Source: Riptortus pedestris (lineage: Eukaryota; Arthropoda; Insecta; Hemiptera; Alydidae). Taken from it: a DNA stretch of 64,000 nt. Where the stretch lies: NCBI GenBank assembly GCA_019009955.1, contig CM032228.1:256397501-256461500 (forward strand). The letters run 5' to 3'. Below the pieces are notes generated by a model. The model was not told where the DNA came from. It ran no database searches and worked only from the letters and a program-made list of their open reading frames with translations. The position numbers were made by a program, and so were the translations under genes. Positions 11,551 through 22,951 of this stretch are shown piece by piece (position 1 is the stretch's first letter; each line of letters begins with the position of its first letter).

Positions 11551-11992
11551 AAAAGGTCTCAAGGTCCCAACACAGCCCTGTTTATAATTATCAACTGGCA
11601 GACGTTTCGCTCTAGTGGGCATTTAACACTGACACAGGAGCTGCGTACGTTTCCTACGCATGGCTGTATGAAACGGTCAACTGTCGAGTTTGGCACAGAT
11701 CAGACAGACGTTATGGAGACAAGAACGGAAAATATTAATTGATGTCGTGATCACACAATTAATATCCAACAATCTCACAAAGTTAATGCTCAATGAAAAT
11801 CGTGTTTGACCTCGGAATGGTTCTGAAAACTTAAATTTTGGGACGAATAAATAAATTGATGAGAAACATTAAGATATCACAATGTAAACAATTTCACTAA
11901 AAATACCCAATAGTGTCAGGAAATATGCCCTACAAAATAATGTTTTATATATATATGAAAATGTAACATCTGTCTGTACATTAATTTATTTT
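11551..11992. other. Unclassified interval
   Basis: Sequence between two family A copies. No domain, RNA gene or repeat was recognised. Confidence 0.3.
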
Positions 11993-12579
11993 AGCAGATT
12001 TCAACGATTGAGGTCGTACTCATGACGCGATTTTCAAACTTTTTCTTCCAATGTCCTTCGATCCTATCCAGGAGATGACGAAAATGTTTAATCCTTATCA
12101 AACTCCATATTTAGTCATTATATGTAAAAAGTAAGATCAAGTTCGTTAACGGGTGAAAACGAACCAGGGGAGGGGTGGTTAAGAGGGGAGGCTTTTCGAA
12201 AATTCAAAACATCTCTGTTACTATACGTCGGATTTAACCACTCTTATTGATAATTAAATTTGCTATAAATATTGTTATAAACGTTTATTCTCTAACGTGA
12301 ATATAAGCGATTATAAACGAGATATTGCATTTTTCAGTCTTGAGCCTTCAGCAAACCCCACTTCTACTCAAGTCATATTATCAATAAGCTGTTCTTCCAT
12401 GAACCACTTCATTACAAGGTTAAATACCCAATTTGTTTTCATTGACTGAAAGATTTCTCATTACCGTTTGTATTTATTCACTTAACACTCACGATAGTGT
12501 TACCTGTGTGTATATTTATCTATTGTAAACCTTCGCCTGGGAAATCTGCTTAGTTTACTCAGCCCCTGCGTGGCGGACT
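11993..12579 (+). mobile_element. Family A copy lacking the TA core
   Basis: 5' AGCAGATTTCAACG (palindrome partly deleted), the usual interior, and 3' end CAGCCCCTGCGTGGCGGACT. The core microsatellite is missing: the GACGAAAATG block joins directly to TTTAATCCTTATC. Flanks are TTTATTTT on the left and ATTTTAAC on the right. Confidence 0.8.
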
Positions 12580-12905
12580 ATTTTAACTATTGTTCTCATT
12601 GTAATATATATATAGTAACCCCATGGAGGAGGGAATACATTTGAATACATGTTCCATCGCCACATGGCATATTACATGTACGATTATGTTTAAATACATT
12701 TTTGTTTTTAACAATATATACAAGTTAATCTAGGATATAATTAAATAGAATATATAAAAAAATAATAATAATAAAATAAAATATTAAAATAAGTAAGATA
12801 ATTACAAATAAAATTAATAAATAAAATATAAATAAAAACAAATCCATTACAGTTAAACTGAACCGATGTTTAATTCGGGAGTCTATGTAAGGTAAATATA
12901 TTGAA

Positions 12906-13275
12906 TTATGATTCCCATTCCTCACAATCAACTTTACACTCTAATGCATTTTTGCTACATCCATATCTATACTTTATAAGTTCTTTATTATATTTATTAA
13001 ATATAATATGAGGTGGTTCTGGCCAATTACTCCTTTTAAAATTATGTCCATTGTTAAATTTCATCTGTTTTTATTAAATGTTGAATAGTCATAAAGTATA
13101 TGTAAAAACGTTTGTGTTGTCCGTGAGTCGCAAGTACATTTGTTATTGTTATGAAATTGTGGGTGACTCTTAATTGTGTTGTAGTTGTTGTGAGTTATAT
13201 TCGGTATGTATTGATGTAAGCTGCAAGATTTATTACTTGCCGTCCATTCTCTGTTCCACTTATGTATAGTGTCGG
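12906..13275 (-). pseudogene. LINE ORF2 C-terminal zinc-knuckle region
   Basis: The minus strand encodes HKWNREWTASNKSCSLHQYI, then a segment with CTCDSRTTQTFLHILYD, matching the C-x-C...H-x-LxxxC pattern at the end of jockey-like ORF2. After a frameshift near 13066 it continues as KRSNWPEPPHIIFNKYNKEL and ends at a stop (12906-12908). The low-complexity AT sequence at 12580-12905 is probably its 3' untranslated region. The reverse transcriptase part is absent. Confidence 0.65.
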
Positions 13276-13365
13276 AACCTAAGTCTTCAGAGACCTTGTG
13301 GAAGTTATTACAATGTAAACTGACTGAAATATTTTTCAGCGTTTTGAAATGTATTCTAAACGTTC

Positions 13366-13410
13366 ATGAGGGAAATGTGCCTAGTTTACGCTGGCACTGC
13401 GTGACGGACT
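13366..13410 (+). mobile_element. Family A, 3' end fragment
   Basis: GAGGGAAATGTGCCTAGTTT followed by a mutated hairpin (ACGCTGGCACTGCGT) and GACGGACT. Confidence 0.6.
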
Positions 13411-13755
13411 TTATAGTTTTCCATGAATACTGGAAAAAGCACAGGTCTTCCAAGAGTCGCAACAAATTCTATCGGTGGCGGTGGGAAGGAGAACCCTGCT
13501 GAATATTCAGAGGGGAATTTGGCTGTGTGAAATCCATTCAGAGCGGCAAGGATGAAAGAGATAAACCCGAATAAGGCGGCACATGAAAGAATAATGCCTC
13601 AGACTCGTGCTTAGCTATTCATGACTTGCCCTATCTCTGTCTCACACCATTTTATTAACAGGATAACGACTACAGTCAGATACACTATTACATTCCAGTC
13701 AGCTTTTATTTCAGGTAATTAACTGTTGGGTGCAGACCCATAAACTAATTATTTT
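13411..13755. other. Unclassified interval
   Basis: GC-richer than its surroundings (13420-13620) but without a recognised domain, splice-site pair or repeat. Confidence 0.3.
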
Positions 13756-13882
13756 AGCAGATTTCCAAACGAGAAATCAGCTATTGAGGTCGTACTCATG
13801 AAGCAATTTTCGAAATTTGTCTTCAAATTTCCATTGATCCTACCCAGTAGAAGTAGAAAATGAGATACAATGAAAATTATAT
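13756..13882 (+). mobile_element. Family A, 5' end fragment
   Basis: AGCAGATTTCCAAACGAGAAATC followed by the GAGGTCGTACTCATGA block and ending at a short TA tract where the Tc3-like element begins. The rest of the copy is not found on the other side. Confidence 0.65.
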
Positions 13883-14293
13883 ATATAGAAAATTATAGGC
13901 CACCCGAAATTTTGCCAGTTTTGACAATATTGAATGTCATACTTCCTCGAAAGCAAATAAATACTGTTCTAATCCCACTGCCTTCCAGAATGGAATATCA
14001 GTAATAAGTCCTGATCCTTCTTACCATAGCATTAGCTAAAATGTAAATATTGACATGCGACAAAAGTATAGGCCAGCCTCTCAGTTCTTATCTAAATCTT
14101 GCTATTGGAACACTGTTAGTGACTAGTGCTACTGGGAAGTGTTAACTGTTTTCATTAGCTGTATCTAATTAAATTTAAATCAGTTATTTAATTATTATGC
14201 TGTATATTAAATAACTGATTCATCGCTAAATCGCCCCTGTTGCGAAATGCGATTATTGTATGAATAATAATTATAATTAAATTTTATTACGTA

Positions 14294-15287
14294 ATGCCTA
14301 GGGGAAAAGTGTTATCTGCGAGTGAAAAGGATGTGATTAAAACATTACGCGATAACAACTTGACAATATCGAAAATCGCTCGAACTTTAAATAGAAGCAG
14401 GCATTTAATAAGAAATTTCATTAGGCTGGGCAACGATTCTGGCAAGAAGAAAAGCACAGGTAGGCCCATGGCAATGACTGTTCGAGAACAGGGAGGCATT
14501 TTACGCCATGCATCAAACTCTTCAGCCACAGCGAGAGAAATTTGTGAACAAGCTGGGGTCCAAACAAACGTCAGGAATGTTCAACGCTTTTTGCAAAAGA
14601 CCAGTCGTTTAAAGCGCCTTAAACTGAAGTCAAAGCCCCCTCTTTCAAAAGCACACAAAGCCAACAGAAAGGAGTTTGCTTCGGAACACATTACTTGGGG
14701 AAGGAGATGGAAGAAAGTTATCTTCAGCGATGAAAAGAAGTTTAATTTGGATGGGCCTGATGGATATCGATATTATTTTCATGATTTGCGGAAAGAATAA
14801 TTATATTTAAGTTAACGTCAAATGGGAGGAGGAGGTGTTATGGTTTGGGCTGCGATAGGATACTATGGAAAGACAGATTTAGTGTTTTATTCGGCAACAT
14901 TAAACGCAAAAAAGTACATAGACATCATCCGGGAGCAATTGTTGGGAGGGTAAGAACTGACTCGAGGGTGGTTCATCTTTCAGCAAGACAATTCACCTGT
15001 CCACACTGCTCGCATAGTAAACAATTTGTTTGCTGCCAAAAATATTCCCGTTTTACCCTGGCCAGCCCGATCACCAGACCTTAACATAATTGAGAACTGC
15101 TGGGGTGAACCTTCTTTTGCAGTTTATGCTCGAGGGAGACAGCTTAACTCTGTAGAAGAACTGAAATCTTGCACAGAAGAAAAGTGGTCCACTATTTGTA
15201 AAAGCATATAAAACTTTTTTTTAAAAAACTCTCCCAAAGCGATTGGCTGAAGTCGTAGAAAGAAATGGCGGCTCAACGCATTATTAA
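14294..15287 (+). pseudogene. Tc3-like transposase (DD34E), frameshifted
   Basis: Encodes a DDE transposase of the Tc3 type, a nuclear enzyme that cuts and pastes its own element at TA sites. The first 168 codons are open and begin [20 protein letters not shown], with a helix-turn-helix (about residues 8-45), a second DNA-binding part, and [19 protein letters not shown] bearing the first catalytic Asp. A stop or frameshift follows at 14800. Later frames give GGGGVMVWAAIGYYGKTDLV, FQQDNSPVHTARIVNNL (second Asp) and WPARSPDLNIIENCWG (Glu). There are 34 residues between the second Asp and the Glu. The end is recoverable as RLAEVVERNGGSTHY plus stop at 15287. At least three disruptions make it non-functional. 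Confidence 0.9.
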
Positions 15288-15321
15288 AGCGGCGAATAAT
15301 CAAAGTTAACAGAGATTAAAT

Positions 15322-16067
15322 TGTAATGAAATTGACATTGCATTACATAAGCCCATTATAAATGGCTATATATTTTATATTCTGAGTATTCCCACCACAG
15401 AGCACATTAAGATTATTATGTATGAATGCTTAAATGTATTGTTTTTACCTTTAAATAAGAATTTTATCCAATTTGGAGTGAAGTCAACATGTGCTCTAGC
15501 ATTTTCATAGATAACGCCGATGGATTTAGATAATAACATTCAAAGCTCTTATGTCGGTACACTAAGTAATAATACGGATGAATTTCGATAATTAATTCAC
15601 GTTAAATGCACTTTTTGAGCGTATTTCGATCGGCAGTTCAAAGTTCACTCCCTGATTAGCCCTATATAAGGACCCTCTCAGGACGGATTAAAGTCAGTCA
15701 TATACGGCATCCTCTGGAGGGGAGACCCTTCTTGACGAGACACGTTAATCCTTCAGCTTGTTCCGGACTGCCTAGCCTGTTCTACCTCTCACGGCTAAGT
15801 CAGCACTTCTATTAAACAGCTAAGTGTTTCGATTGTAATATAGACTAAGTATAATTAAGTGTCCCCCATTATATTTTCAAAGGCGCCTTTTCATTTTAAT
15901 TATTAATATTATTGGAGAATAATTTAATTATAAATAAATTTATATATTTGAATTTTGACTTGAGTCGATTGTTGGTGGCCCTTCCTAAATTCTTGTTAGT
16001 GGTTTGGTTGTGGGATTTTTCATATATTACAGCTTCCACTGCTTATCACCGCAGCCAGATCGCAACA
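15322..16067 (+). mobile_element. Probable solo LTR (746 bp) inside the Tc3-like element
   Basis: Begins TGTAATG and ends GCAACA, flanked on both sides by AAAT (15318-15321 and 16068-16071). Removing it joins AGAGATT-AAAT-AAACTGGCC, a plausible uninterrupted Tc3 3' region. Inside are a TATA box, an initiator-like TCAGTC about 31 bp downstream and an AATAAA at about 15931. A 4-bp duplication is typical of Ty3/gypsy elements. No internal coding region or second LTR is present. Confidence 0.6.
15660..15700 (+). promoter_or_regulatory. TATA box plus initiator of the LTR
   Basis: CCTATATAAGG at about 15661-15671 followed about 31 bp later by AGTCAGTCAT, which fits the arthropod initiator TCAGT. 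This is standard core-promoter geometry. Confidence 0.55.
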
Positions 16068-16476
16068 AAATAAACTGGCCTATAATTTTGTCGCTTTCAT
16101 TCAATGTGTTTTTGTTTGTTTTGTCTATTAGAAATATACGTATTTCATAAAATTTACTGTTTTTTATTTGTCCTTGCAAAATCATATAAAATAAACTAAA
16201 TTATATAACAATTGATATAACAGATTAATTTTTAAGTATTTAAGAAATATTGGATGATATGGTGAAATATAAAAGCTATTATTTACCATTATGAAAGTTA
16301 TATATAGCAAGCACTGTATGTGGAATATAAGTTGTGCCTCCTTCCAGTTTAACTATTTCCTTTAGTTTTTATTTATTTATTATTTGTTTTATTTTTACTT
16401 CTTTCCCCTCATGCTGTAAATATACTAACAATTTATATTTATTTCTGGAATATGCTGGATGGTAGAGGAACAAATG

Positions 16477-17454
16477 TATAAGGATCAATAAGAAGGCCAA
16501 GTCCTCTACTGGTTTTTAATATAATGCAGAGTGCTGTTTGCCCCGTATTAAGGACTATGTGGACCCCATGGATAGATCTGGCGTGTATAGGATCTCGTGC
16601 ACGGGATGTGATGCCTCTTATGTGGGGCAAAGTGGTAGAAAGATAAGGACGCGTCTTAAGGAGCACATCACTCGCGACACTGAGTTTTCCGCACACGCCA
16701 GGAAAGAGGGCCATGACATGTCCAGCATAAAGTATCAATTGCTGTATGAGGAGAAGAAGGGCAAAAGATTAAATACGGCTGAGGGGCTGCATATAAGGCT
16801 GGACAGACAGGCGAATGGAAATCGGAATATTAATAAAAAGGAGGAGGTGGCAAGGCTGCGACATGTCGGTGACGGGGCCCTCTCTTCTCTACGGGGACAG
16901 AGGTTCAGTCGCCCGGCAGTCGTGGTCCAGGCAACGCAGCTTTAATCAGGTACCTCCTACATCTCCTCTCTATTATTAGTATGGGGTTTGTTTATTTTTT
17001 AGATGTCTCTTACAGTTCCTCTGGGGTTTTTTTCAGAAGTTCTCACCCACTGTGATATGTTTCCCATATACATCTGTAGTTTGTGTAGGTTTTATAGTTT
17101 TAATTTTATTTATAGTTTTGACATATGCTTATCGTTGTTTGCTTTTTTTATTAGTTGACTTGTTAGTAGATTTTTTATTGTTTTGGTTTTAATTTTTTTT
17201 AGTTGTTTACTAGTTATTAGATTTTCTAGTTTTATTTGTTGACTAGTTTTAAGATTTTCCATTGTGTTACTCATTATTTTGTGTCTGGTTTTATGACTGT
17301 TGTTTATTTTGCTTTTGTGCCATGCTATGAATGTTAAATTAACTCGTGGTTGTGTTTGTCAGCAGGCACTGAGGATGGAGCGTTGACTCTGAAAGTGCAC
17401 TCTGCATTATATTAAAAACAAGTGGAGGACTTGGCCTTCTTATTGATCCTTATA
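16477..17454 (+). mobile_element. Penelope-like element, 5'-truncated, bounded by inverted repeats
   Basis: Bounded by 57-bp inverted arms: TATAAGGATCAATAAGAAGG at 16477 and its complement ending at 17454, continuing through an ATAATGCAGAGTG block on both sides with about two mismatches. Between them is the GIY-YIG end of a Penelope-like protein. Penelope-like elements are known to carry terminal repeats in direct or inverted orientation. The reverse transcriptase part is missing. Confidence 0.8.
16538..16945 (+). pseudogene. GIY-YIG endonuclease domain of a Penelope-like element
   Basis: An open stretch of 135 codons. GVYRISCTGCDASYVGQSGR (residues about 15-34) is the GIY-YIG core, with the Cys pair and YVGQ(T/S)GR typical of Penelope-like elements, followed by RLKEHI. 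It then has an acidic/basic linker and a C-terminal LHIRLDRQANGNRNINKKEE stretch. The domain makes the nick that primes reverse transcription. The start methionine is probably not native, because the element is truncated upstream and lacks its reverse transcriptase. Confidence 0.85.
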
Positions 17455-17474
17455 AATTTATATTTAGTTTTATC

Positions 17475-17735
17475 CATTCTATTTATTTAGTACATTTGTA
17501 AAATTTAGCTGTAAAAATTGTTTTATTTGTTTTTATTTAAACTTGTGAAATTATATTCTAACATGTTAAAAGATGAATCGCCATCGTAGCGACATGGTTC
17601 TATTTATGTTGTACATTTGTAACATTTAGCTTTGAAACAATTTTAATATTTATTTAATTTTGTGAAACTATGCTCAATCATGTTAAAAGATGAATGGCCA
17701 TTGTAGCGGCATCTTAAATACATAAATAAATACAT
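17475..17735 (+). repeat. Duplicated LINE- or SINE-like 3' tail
   Basis: Two tandem copies (about 120 bp) of a tail containing CATGTTAAAAGATGAAT and then CGCCATCGTAGCGACAT or GGCCATTGTAGCGGCAT. The second ends in AAATACATAAATAAATACA, a retroposon-like simple tail. Confidence 0.6.
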
Positions 17736-17794
17736 AACAATTAAGGTATTTTGAATTTTCAATATGAAATCCCTCCCCCCTCCCCTTTAATTGA

Positions 17795-17880
17795 TAGGGT
17801 CGATGGAAAATGAACATTTTTCCAAAATAGTGTCATAAATACAACCTGCATTGCTGATTTAGCTTTAAGTAAATTTGCTA
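17795..17880 (-). mobile_element. Family A, very diverged 5' end remnant
   Basis: GGGTCGATGGAAAATGAACA, GTGTCATAAATACAACC and ATTGCTGATTTAGC follow the order of the reverse-oriented family A 5' region. The palindrome is largely decayed. Confidence 0.45.
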
Positions 17881-18489
17881 TAAATTAGGTCCGTTCAAAT
17901 TATATTTATAACTAGCATTTACAAAACCAGGTGTTCTGAAAATTTTAATATTAAAGATGAGACAGAATAAAGGAATATTTTTATTAATTTTGTTGTATTT
18001 CGCATATTTGAATATAAATTGATAAGTATTCAAAGGTTGGGAATGTGCTATCAGATTTCAGATAGAACGGTATTTAAAAAGCATTCATGAAACCTTATAA
18101 GATTCGTTGCAGCTACATAATAATGGAAAAGTCAATGTAATAGAAATGATGAAAACGACATAAGTACTTTTATACTATTATGAGATATATGCTATACTCC
18201 ACGTGGAGTACTCCTTTACTTTCTGAAATGGCAGACTATTTTATGAAGGATCTGCAGCTCACATTGAATGGAGTCTTTTGGATGTGGCGGTATGAAGCCT
18301 GGATGATAAGCCTTATCAAATGGGAACTCTTTTCAGCGAGAGCAATATGATAAAGGGAGAGTGGGAAAGCCGGCATTATTGCTTTGCCTCTCCTTTCAAG
18401 CAATAAACCTTACATATAAAGGCTTTCTAAGGAGAAGGGAAAAATAAAGATAAGGTAGTGGAGAAGGGCATCGAGGGGATAAGGTATAA
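17881..18489. other. Unclassified interval
   Basis: Nothing recognised. Contains the small palindrome-like TACTCCACGTGGAGTA near 18194. Confidence 0.3.
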
Positions 18490-18565
18490 CAAAGAGATGA
18501 GGCTCTCTCTCTCCTGCTCTTGCAGCTAAGCACTCTTCACTTTAGCCTCTGCTCTCTCTAGACAA

Positions 18566-19121
<556 letters not shown>

Positions 19122-19332
19122 CCCGTTGTTTTGTTCTTGTTGATTCTCCGGAACTACTATATATTGCTTATGTGTTGTTATATATTACTTATATAATAAG
19201 AGTACTCGAAAATGTTGAATTGTAAATTATTGAAGTAGAATACCTAACGATACTAACATAAAACGGCCAGACCCCTGGCAACGCCCACGTATTTATGCCA
19301 ATATAAATTTTAGAATATTAATATATATATAT

Positions 19333-19575
19333 ACTAGCTAAGGTACCCGGCTTCGCTCGGGAAATCATTGTTGACTGACTAATAATGGTATTTTTATATC
19401 AAGACTTGAAGTTTACAATTACACTTCCCTCCACCACATATGGTTTTTCCGGTAAAGCCAACCCTAAAGGGTATCTTTTGGGGAGTAATAGAATGCAAAT
19501 TTTAGTTTTGAAAAGAATAAATAAACATGTGTACCTAGTCTATCCCTCTCCAATTTTTGATTCGCCTTTTTGAAT
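19333..19575 (+). mobile_element. Family B 5' end, diverged
   Basis: ACTAGCTAAGGTACCCGGCT followed by TTCGCTCGGGAA after a TA tract, then sequence that departs from other copies after about 60 bp. Confidence 0.5.
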
Positions 19576-20394
19576 ACTTCAAACCATAATCATGGATAAC
19601 ATTTATTACAACTAACTATCATCTATAATGAAACTTATTTCCCGTCAAAAACAAATTCGAGCACATATAGTTTAAGAATAGTTTTGTACTTTAGATTACA
19701 TTCAATAGTACATCTCAGTGGAAATCACTTCCAGTAATGCCCAACATTTCACAGGAAATAAGTTAACTCAATTAACTGTTTAGAGTCGTGCCATCTTCCG
19801 CTCCAGCATGAGGAACTATGTTTTCCTTAAATTATTGATTCAAAGTATTATTTTAATAATTTATATACCTGATGGAATTGAATAATAGTATAGCCCTAAA
19901 AATTTCATTTATATTCAAAAATATAGGTGAGGGGAAGAGATCGTAGCCCTCCCAGCAAAATAAGTAATACTTTAAATCGTATCAAATTTAAATCGATATT
20001 GTCTTTTTTCATAATAACATTACCATTAACATAATTGTTATGATGGTACATATTTGTTTCAATAACATCAAGATATCGGAAATAAGATAATATATTAGCA
20101 GAACCAAAGAGTTTGATCCCTATAACTTCCGCTATCACTCCTTGTGCCAATTCAGCATGACTTTGTTTAAATAATACATTATACAAATTAAATAACGGAA
20201 ATGCTTACATTTCTATTGGAAATAAATAACAAAGTTATTTTCTAGGAAAAATAAATAAATGAGAAGGGGCGACGGAGATATATAACCTCACTAATCCGAA
20301 TCATATTTAGAGTTATCATATGTGACTAAAACATAAAATCATTTGTCATAATATGCATTCATTAAAAACACTTAAATAAACACTAATAAAATTA
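19576..20394. other. Unclassified AT-rich interval
   Basis: No gene or repeat recognised. The minus-strand open frame at 19905-20186 has no identifiable domain. Confidence 0.3.
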
Positions 20395-20958
20395 ATGACT
20401 CCCGCTATAGTTTTAGCGTATATCCCGTGTTTACTTTAATTTTAAAAAAAAGTGAATGCAACAAATGTTACTCTAAATAAAAAAATAAACAACTTTTGTT
20501 ATGTACACGTTTGCCGAGAATCTAATAAGAAACGAAACATCACAATTTGTCATTTCAGGCCTCCCTCATAACCCCCACTCCCGTTTGGACCTATAAATCT
20601 TAAGATAGTTTATACCCGTAATCATGGAAGAATTATTGCTAATACACATATAGAGTTTTGTTAAGTTCGGTTCAATCGTTAATGCCCAACAAAATTGTTG
20701 GCTTCCGCATTAGTTTAAAATGTATATCTCGTTTATACTTTGTTATACAGCAAAAGTGAATATAACAAAAGTTACATTAAATAACAAAATAAACAACTTT
20801 TGACAGTGCGTATTTGCAGAAAATCTAGTATAAATCGAAATACCGCTTTTTTTTAATTTCAGGCCTCTCTTACAACCCCCCTCTCCTGCCCGTCCCTAGA
20901 AATGTTAGTATGGCTTATGATAATTAAGGTGTCAGTGCTAATACACATACCGCTTATA
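20395..20958 (+). mobile_element. Family B internal units
   Basis: Two consecutive internal units with GACTCCCGCTATAGTTTTAG, AACAAAATAAACAACTTTTG and CCCCCACTCCC cores. Neither the 5' start nor the tail is attached. Confidence 0.65.
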
Positions 20959-21272
20959 TAAATCATACAAACATTTATTGCCTGATTGTATGCTATTACA
21001 AAAATATAATAAATCTAGATTTACCTGTAATAATAATTCAGGACATTAGTTCCTTACAAAACATTACCAATTTAAAAAAAAAAAAAAAAAAAACTGTAAG
21101 AATAGCATGAAGTACGTAATATAATCATAACATTTGCTAATAGAAATATGTATCAGTGATGTATTGTATTTACATATGTAAATTAAATAAATTTTATTAA
21201 TAATTAATAAAATTAATGCCTTTTTAAATTTATGATTTTTCTTTTTTTTCATTTGAGGCCCGCGGCCCCGTT

Positions 21273-21440
21273 ATGGCTGTGGGCCCTCCCTATTTGCCGA
21301 CCGGCACTGTATTACCAGATTACATCAGTAATTATACATTTCCAAAAGATGACGATATAATAAGAGAGACCGTGTTGCTAAAACTGAAAGATGTCTCCTT
21401 TATATTGGATAGTCGGCAGTTTGTGAGCCTGCTCCGCTAG
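21273..21440 (+). other. Short open frame of unknown nature (55 codons)
   Basis: ATG at 21273 to TAG at 21440. It starts MAVGPPYLPTGTVLPDYISN, continues through a lysine/aspartate-rich middle and ends DSRQFVSLLR. It lies in a GC-richer patch and has mixed, non-repetitive composition, unlike the microsatellite frames. No family is recognised and no splice signal defines it. It may be chance. Confidence 0.2.
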
Positions 21441-21899
21441 AACTATATGACGGGGCGTAATAACAGCTCTGAACTTCACGGCCCCAACTTTGAGGAATTT
21501 AATGAAAAAACTTTTTCCTGTCACGTATCAACGGATAGAGTTCCCCACTGAAACTTTTGCCTCCAGAATACTTTGTCATCCCCTGCTAAGAATGTCAATA
21601 CCTCTTGCCTGACGTATGGAATTAAATGGAATGTAGTTATTATAGGGCGTAAAAGGATATGTGAAATATATTTTATCGTCGTTGCGGATTTTCCTTGGGG
21701 GAAATCAGCTATTGAGGTCACACTCATGACGCGATTCTTGAAAAATTTTCCTCAAATATCGATCGATCCTACCCAGAAAGATGACAAAAATGAGGTCCGT
21801 TCAAAAGTGTATACATATTTGTATGTTAGCGCTCTACCTGTCGCAATTTTTGTTTGATCGTTACCAAACTCGATACTTAAAGGTTTTATGCAAAATAAA

Positions 21900-22909
21900 C
21901 CCTCGGTCAATACAACCTCAACCGTTTTTACGGAAATACAGTTTTTTAATACATATTTTGCACTAAAATGTTCAGCGTGTGATTAGAAACCATAACAGAG
22001 AAAGTATTTGTTTGAAAGAAGTAAATAATTTTTAAAATTGACAAGTATTATAATATAAAAAAACCGTGGACGATAATTTTTAAAATATAATTAAAAAAAG
22101 ACAAATATCAAAAGGAATTGTTTTAATGCACATGCCTTAATTATACATAATTCATTTCAGTTTGTGAACAATATAAAAAAAAATTATCTAAATATAACTT
22201 CAATAAAAAATAAGTAGCACAAAATCACTTTTAGATAAGACTTATTGAAAATCATTAAAACATTTTAAAAATACCAGTTAAATTGTTATTTCTTTTGCAG
22301 AGCTGCATTACAATTAGGACAAAGCATGGAACTATGTTGTAAACAAATTTTGTTTTTGCAAATCTCACAACAGTAATTAGTACACCTACATTTATTTTCA
22401 GTTTTGCTTGGTTCACATCATTTTCTTTTGTTCGTTGTAGTGGAGGGACTTTTTTTATGCTGTTCTGTACTTGAGTTCAATGTATTGTCTTATGAGTCTC
22501 TGTAGTCTTCAAGTTTCATCCATAGTTCGGTTGGTAAACGTCTACTGTTGTCACTGCGTCGTACAATATATCCTTGTACAAGTTCTTCTGAAAGCTCAAG
22601 TTTGAGCAAAATAATAGAATAATAGGTTTATATGAGTCCATTTAATAAAGAGAAACTTAATTGATGTACATATTTATGAAATACAGATTTCAAAAAAACT
22701 TACGAGATCGGGCGCGTGATATCTAGGAGATAAAACTGATAGACAGGTGAAACACACGACTCCGTTAAACACAGTGACACAACATACCTTGAGGGGGAGA
22801 CCTATAAAGAACATAACTCGGAGCACTACAACACCACTCTCTGCTAGGAGGAGTGGCAAATATTTTTCTAGAAACTGTGTATCTGAGAGATCACGCGCCC
22901 GACGGAGGG
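21900..22909 (-). mobile_element. piggyBac-like element (about 1 kb, internally decayed)
   Basis: Right end TTAACCCTCCGTCGGGCGCG (read inward from 22913); left end TAAACCCTCGGTCAA from 21896, so one copy of the TTAA duplication is mutated. A subterminal inverted copy of TCGGGCGCGTGATATCT lies at about 22706, matching the internal repeats of piggyBac ends. A C-terminal transposase fragment is encoded on the minus strand. Its insertion split a family A copy. Confidence 0.75.
22286..22625 (-). pseudogene. piggyBac-like transposase, C-terminal cysteine-rich fragment
   Basis: The minus strand encodes LELSEELVQGYIVRRSDNSR and RLPTELWMKLEDY, then, after two in-frame stops, CRCTNYCCEICKNKIC and LQHSSMLCPNC, ending at a stop (22286-22288). 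Helices before a CxxC...CxxC zinc-binding tail are how piggyBac transposases end. The DDD catalytic domain is not present. The assignment agrees with the TTAA-flanked ends. Confidence 0.65.
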
Positions 22910-22951
22910 TTAAAGGTCAAGTAGTTCGTTAAAGGCTGAAATCCGACCAGG

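Larger units (their letters stand above)
13887..16094 (+). mobile_element. Tc3-like (Tc1/mariner superfamily) transposon, decayed
   Basis: Surrounds a Tc3-type transposase pseudogene. At the right end CTGGCCTATAATTTTGTCGC (16076-16095) is the inverted counterpart of GCGACAAAAGTATAGGCCAG at about 14060. A further copy of AAAATTATAGGCC lies at 13890. The left side therefore has two direct copies of the motif, like the paired transposase-binding sites in Tc3 inverted repeats. The exact outer boundaries and the TA duplication could not be fixed. A solo LTR lies inside its 3' part. Confidence 0.7.

Noticed and set aside
11125..11742. 205-codon plus-strand frame
   Set aside because: Runs through a reverse family A copy including its TA tract (Tyr-Ile repeat); not shared by other copies.
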